Below are positions 32,924 through 35,612 of a stretch of 35,612 nt of DNA, piece after piece. Made by a program: the position numbers and the translations under genes. Location: assembly GCA_017525245.1 (NCBI GenBank), contig JAFXTE010000081.1, positions 1 to 35,612 of the forward strand, read 5' to 3'. The DNA comes from Bacteroidales bacterium. Lineage in GTDB: Bacteria; Bacteroidota; Bacteroidia; Bacteroidales; WCHB1-69. How positions within the stretch are numbered: the first letter of the stretch is position 1; every line of letters starts with the position of its first letter. A model generated the notes under the pieces. The model did no database searches. It saw only the letters and a program-made list of their open reading frames with translations, and was not told the origin of the DNA.

Positions 32924-34162
32924 ATGGCAAGTAGAAGAAAAGAACTTTTCCCCAACGTTACCGACGCTGAATGGAACGATTGGAGATGGCAGGTCCGCAA
33001 TAGAATCGAGACCCTTGAAGAATTGAAGAAATACATCGAATTGACCCCGGCTGAGGAAGAGGGCGTGAAAAAGTCCCTCGCCACCCTCCGTATGGCCATC
33101 ACCCCGTATTATCTGAGTCTTATCGACCCGAACAACCCCAAGTGCCCAATCCGCCGCCAGGCCATCCCGACGGCCGCCGAGGTACACCAATCACCCGCCG
33201 ACCTGCTCGACCCGCTGCACGAGGATGAGGACTCCCCGGTTCCCGGCCTCACCCACCGCTATCCCGACAGAGTTCTGTTCCTCATCACCGACATGTGCTC
33301 GATGTACTGCCGTCACTGCACCCGCAGACGTTTCGCCGGCCAGCACGACTGCGAGTCCACGCAGGACCGCATCCAGGCCGCCATCGACTACATCGCCCGC
33401 ACCCCGCAAGTGCGCGACGTGCTGCTTTCCGGCGGTGACGCTTTGATGGTGGGCGACAAGATGCTCGAATCCATCATCCAACGTCTGCGCGCCATCCCGC
33501 ATGTGGAGATCATCCGCTTGGGCTCCCGCACCCCTGTGGTTTGCCCGCAGCGCATCACCGATGACCTCGTCAACATGCTCAAGAAATACCATCCGATTTG
33601 GCTCAACACCCACTTCAACCACCCGAACGAGGTGACCGAAGAGGCGATGGCCGCTTGCGCCAAACTGGCGGATGCCGGTGTTCCGCTCGGCAACCAGACC
33701 GTGCTGTTGCGCGGCGTGAACGACGACACCGAAATCATGAAGCAGCTCGTGCACGACCTCGTGCGCATGCGCGTACGTCCGTACTACATCTACCAATGCG
33801 ACCTCTCCATGGGTCTGGAGCATTTCCGCACGCCCGTTTCCAAGGGTATCGAGATCATCGAGAACCTGCGCGGACACACCTCCGGTTACTGCGTGCCGAC
33901 CTTCGTGGTCGATGCTCCTGGTGGTGGCGGCAAGATTCCGGTGATGCCTCAGTACGTCATCTCCCAAAGCCCGCACAAGGTGATCCTCCGCAACTACGAA
34001 GGCGTGATCACCACCTACACCGAGCCCGAGGACTATCAGGAGAACACCTGCAGTCCGCTGCCCGACAAGAAGCACGTCGAAGGCGTGGCCTCCCTCCTCC
34101 ACGGCGAACAGATGGCCCTGGAGCCGAACGAGCTGGCGAGAAAGAAACGCCACAAAAAATAG
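32924..34162 (+). CDS. kamA: L-lysine 2,3-aminomutase
   Basis: 412 aa, a radical-SAM and PLP enzyme converting L-lysine to L-beta-lysine, the first step of lysine fermentation or of osmolyte synthesis. The cluster motif CSMYCRHC has C125, C129 and C132; the PLP lysine is K337 in PGGGGKIPV; and D293 and D330, which hold the lysine side-chain amino group in the clostridial enzyme, are both present, so lysine specificity rather than EpmB-type activity is likely. N- and C-terminal extensions give the full fermentative length. No kamDE, kdd, kce or kal genes are in the window. Cotranscribed with the threonine dehydrogenase gene upstream. Confidence 0.96.
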   Translation: MASRRKELFPNVTDAEWNDWRWQVRNRIETLEELKKYIELTPAEEEGVKKSLATLRMAITPYYLSLIDPNNPKCPIRRQAIPTAAEVHQSPADLLDPLHEDEDSPVPGLTHRYPDRVLFLITDMCSMYCRHCTRRRFAGQHDCESTQDRIQAAIDYIARTPQVRDVLLSGGDALMVGDKMLESIIQRLRAIPHVEIIRLGSRTPVVCPQRITDDLVNMLKKYHPIWLNTHFNHPNEVTEEAMAACAKLADAGVPLGNQTVLLRGVNDDTEIMKQLVHDLVRMRVRPYYIYQCDLSMGLEHFRTPVSKGIEIIENLRGHTSGYCVPTFVVDAPGGGGKIPVMPQYVISQSPHKVILRNYEGVITTYTEPEDYQENTCSPLPDKKHVEGVASLLHGEQMALEPNELARKKRHKK

Positions 34163-34179
34163 GCAACGATTATTACAAT

Positions 34180-34207
34180 GTAGAGGCGAATAATTATTCG
34201 CCCCTAC
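34180..34207. repeat. REP-like palindrome
   Basis: A 28-bp near-perfect palindrome around GCGAATAATTATTCGC with GTAG and CTAC ends and one mismatch. It is similar in layout to 3775-3800. Confidence 0.75.
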
Positions 34208-34216
34208 GTATTTTCT

Positions 34217-34250
34217 ACAGGTACGGCGGGTGACTGCAGTACCTGTTTTT
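34217..34250 (+). terminator. Terminator of tdh-kamA
   Basis: ACAGGTAC (34217-34224) and GTACCTGT (34239-34246) form an 8-bp stem around 14 nt, followed by TTTTT. It abuts the stop of the convergent PIN gene. Confidence 0.85.
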
Positions 34251-34253
34251 GTG

Positions 34254-34469
34254 TTATTCCATCGCGTGGCTCAGCTCCTCCCTTGCGCTTCCATTAATCT
34301 GAATTTTACCAAGTTGCTTAAGATGAAGTAGTTCCAAAAGGACAAACTCTGAGATGACATATTGATTACCACTAGGATATTCAATATCATACCTCAGTTC
34401 TTCGTCTAATTTTGGACTATTGCTCAGAAGCCAGCCAACAATGTGAGTGTCAAGAAAATATCGAGACAT
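34254..34469 (-). pseudogene. Truncated PIN-domain (VapC-like) toxin
   Basis: 71 aa, against about 120-130 for VapC-type PIN ribonucleases. The N-terminal half is recognisable: YFLDTHIVGWLLSNSPKL with the first catalytic Asp (residue 7), and YVISEFVLLELLHLKQLGKI with the second-strand Ser and acidic residues. The C-terminal half, with the remaining metal-binding Asp residues, is missing; the frame stops after EELSHAME, directly against the kamA terminator. It is probably inactive. Its start follows the 37-aa ORF at 34471 with a one-base gap, the gene order of an antitoxin-toxin pair. Confidence 0.7.
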
Positions 34470-34470
34470 A

Positions 34471-34584
34471 TTAGTTGAGGTTGTATGGGTCCTCAGTCAA
34501 CTCAACGATTTTGATGTATTTGATTTTTTTTCTAGGCCTTTTCGCCTTCTTTGCATCATCCTTCGAATTTCTTTTAGGTGCCAT
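34471..34584 (-). CDS. 37-aa basic ORF, possible antitoxin remnant
   Basis: The minus-strand frame starts at ATG 34584, reads MAPKRNSKDDAKKAKRPR, continues KKIKYIKIVELTEDPYNLN and stops at 34471-34473, one base before the PIN start codon. It is strongly basic at the N-terminus with a short beta-like segment (IKYIKIVEL). Position and coupling suggest an antitoxin or its remnant; no family is recognised. A -7 box at 34629-34636 lies 45 nt upstream. Confidence 0.5.
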   Translation of the reverse strand: MAPKRNSKDDAKKAKRPRKKIKYIKIVELTEDPYNLN

Positions 34585-34628
34585 AACGGGTAAGTTTTAC
34601 TTCGTATAAACTATTATTTTTTCAGCTG

Positions 34629-34636
34629 CAAAAATA
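34629..34636 (-). promoter_or_regulatory. -7 box TATTTTTG for the PIN locus
   Basis: A perfect TAnnTTTG on the minus strand upstream of the 37-aa ORF. Confidence 0.6.
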
Positions 34637-34940
34637 CATTTTATTTTGAAACAACAACATTATTTTTCAAGAAAATTTTTCATTTCATTTCTTAACTATT
34701 AATTATTAAAATCAAGAATCGCAAGTCTCGTGGAAAAATTGTATTTTCGCGACAAAAAACGAAAACCGCTATGATTATGCGCAAAATCACTCTATCCGAC
34801 AAATTTTAGTACCGCGATGTCATCCTCTCCGCCGCGATACTGCCGCTGGGGAGATACTATTTCGTGGATGGCCAATGGAAAAAAGAGGATTAGCCCTAAG
34901 ATAAAATATGTTTTTCTGTCAACTAATTTGTTGACATTTT
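34637..34940. other. AT-rich spacer with a broken ORF
   Basis: No intact gene. It contains an imperfect -7 box (TATTTTCG, 34742-34749) followed by the stop-interrupted frame at 34771-34893. Confidence 0.55.
34771..34893 (+). pseudogene. Possible gene remnant with in-frame stop
   Basis: From ATG 34771 the frame reads MIMRKITLSDKF, then TAG (34807-34809), then YRDVILSAAILPLGRYYF and VDGQWKKED before a second TAG (34891-34893). Codon choice downstream of the first stop looks coding. It may be the 5' part of a decayed gene; no family is recognised. Confidence 0.35.
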
Positions 34941-34943
34941 TTG

Positions 34944-34951
34944 TATTTTTG
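34944..34951 (+). promoter_or_regulatory. -7 box TATTTTTG for the HTH/AbiEii operon
   Basis: A perfect TAnnTTTG. The transcript would start near 34958, downstream of the in-frame ATG at 34941, and so favours TTG 34977 or ATG 35013 as start. Confidence 0.65.
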
Positions 34952-34976
34952 CACGTTCGTTATTATAATTACTGTT

Positions 34977-35534
34977 TTGAAACAAAGTGCAGGGCAATAT
35001 ATCAGCAAATTGATGGTTAGAGACCATTACAACCAGTCGGCGTTGGCAAGGGAATTGGGTATCTCACGTCAGATGCTGAGCTATATTGTGCTTGACCAAA
35101 GAGAAATAACGCTTCCATTGTCCCTGAAAATCGAATCTCTGTTTGCTCTTCCCGAAGGCAAAATCCTGAAAATCCAGAACGAATACAAAATCCGGCAATA
35201 CAAGGAGAGTCTCAGACGAGAGTTGTTCGAGAGACTGGAGCAGGCACACGCTTTCTGGTCTTACGACAATGTCACGGCAAACAATCTGCCTGATGAATTG
35301 CTGATCGAAAAAGTGTTTGTGCATCTCGACATGGATGATATCGCAAAATTATTCGAACTTTTCCCTAAAAAATACATCCAAAAAGTATGGCGTGAGAATA
35401 TGGCCGTCCAAGGGGAGTACCTTTTCGACCTGAATGTGATGATCGCGCTCGTCTTCTTCCACATCAAAAAACCTGAAGCGTTCCTCCACCGCCAGGAAAT
35501 GTCACATCTGAAAAAAATAACTCACTATGCGTAA
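34977..35534 (+). CDS. XRE-type HTH protein, predicted antitoxin of an AbiEii-type pair
   Basis: 185 aa if translation begins at TTG 34977. That start keeps KQSAGQYISKLM, which aligns with the first helix of HigA/XRE-like HTH domains; ATG 35013 would cut into it, and ATG 34941 overlaps the promoter box. The HTH is YNQSALARELGISRQMLSYIV, followed by ITLPLSLKIESLFALPEG. The C-terminal part (about 85-185; LPDELLIEKVFVHLDMDDI, LFELFPKKYIQKVWREN) is an added domain common in HTH proteins encoded before nucleotidyltransferase toxins in Bacteroidales. It overlaps the next gene by 8 nt (ATGCGTAA), implying coupled translation. Confidence 0.75.
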   Translation: MKQSAGQYISKLMVRDHYNQSALARELGISRQMLSYIVLDQREITLPLSLKIESLFALPEGKILKIQNEYKIRQYKESLRRELFERLEQAHAFWSYDNVTANNLPDELLIEKVFVHLDMDDIAKLFELFPKKYIQKVWRENMAVQGEYLFDLNVMIALVFFHIKKPEAFLHRQEMSHLKKITHYA

Positions 35535-35612
35535 AGGATTAACCCCGAACATTGAAGCCATCATCGACAACGTGTCACAACTGGAATGCATCAAACCCTA
35601 CACTTTGTGCGG
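35527..35612 (+). CDS. Nucleotidyltransferase toxin, AbiEii/AbiGii type (partial)
   Basis: Only the first 28 residues are in the window: MRKGLTPNIEAIIDNVSQLE followed by CIKPYTLC and the start of a Gly codon. The pattern before a GGTAL motif (KPYTLCGG) is that of AbiEii-type nucleotidyltransferases, but the catalytic part lies beyond the edge. It begins inside the stop of the HTH gene. The call depends mainly on the N-terminal pattern and on the antitoxin-like neighbour. Confidence 0.6.
   Translation, partial: MRKGLTPNIEAIIDNVSQLECIKPYTLC

Noticed and set aside
34981-35010. ATG 35013 as start of the HTH protein
   Set aside because: Residues encoded just upstream align with the first HTH helix, so TTG 34977 is preferred, though not proven.

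Overview
The window looks like chromosomal DNA of an uncultured Bacteroidales (Bacteroidota). The reasons are the repeated -7 promoter boxes of the form TAnnTTTG, the lack of strong Shine-Dalgarno sequences, tRNA genes without encoded CCA, and Bacteroidota-typical genes: a SecDF fusion, the RicT-GldH pair, an Oar-like TonB receptor with a carboxypeptidase-regulatory domain, a PCMD protein and an epimerase-type threonine dehydrogenase. The gut-type genes (KamA, a FISUMP lipoprotein) fit an anaerobe, but that is inference.

Layout. 1-3800: edge of a leftward ORF, a GT4 glycosyltransferase overlapping a secreted esterase, and a PCMD-family secreted protein. 3877-7610: the str operon rpsL-rpsG-fusA-rpsJ, ended by tRNA-Ala(GGC) and a terminator instead of the rest of the S10 operon. 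7686-14041: a GNAT acetyltransferase, a Bacteroidota protein of uncertain family, a CstA-type transporter and a large TonB-dependent receptor. 14078-18988 (minus strand): a possible six-gene transcript of a small lipoprotein, tyrS, nfeD, floA, a stand-alone 5'-nucleotidase C-terminal domain protein and a FGE-fold secreted protein. 19112-21974 (minus): ettA and a FISUMP lipoprotein. 22286-31432 (plus): secDF, ricT, gldH, a two-domain nuclease, a four-helix-bundle (S23-type) gene and an Upf1/Dna2-like SF1 helicase. 31628-34162: tRNA-Pro(GGG), tdh and kamA. 34254-35612: remnants and members of toxin-antitoxin loci (a truncated PIN toxin with a 37-aa upstream ORF, a broken ORF, and an HTH/AbiEii pair cut by the window edge).

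The most unusual feature is between the genes. Almost every spacer carries a short degenerate tandem array with a 6-13 bp unit, and several arrays run into coding ends. One family, 8-bp GATGARRC, forms a ladder of three-codon minicistrons (ATG-ARR-CGA-TGA) in which each stop overlaps the next start. Such ladders connect gldH to the nuclease gene, and the esterase to the PCMD gene. The four-helix-bundle gene is bracketed by inverted arrays of one unit (AGGCAAY) and sits between the nuclease and helicase genes, like an inserted cassette. tyrS and nfeD have near-identical repeat leaders. The best candidate for an undescribed system is the nuclease-helicase pair with its cassette and ladder leader.
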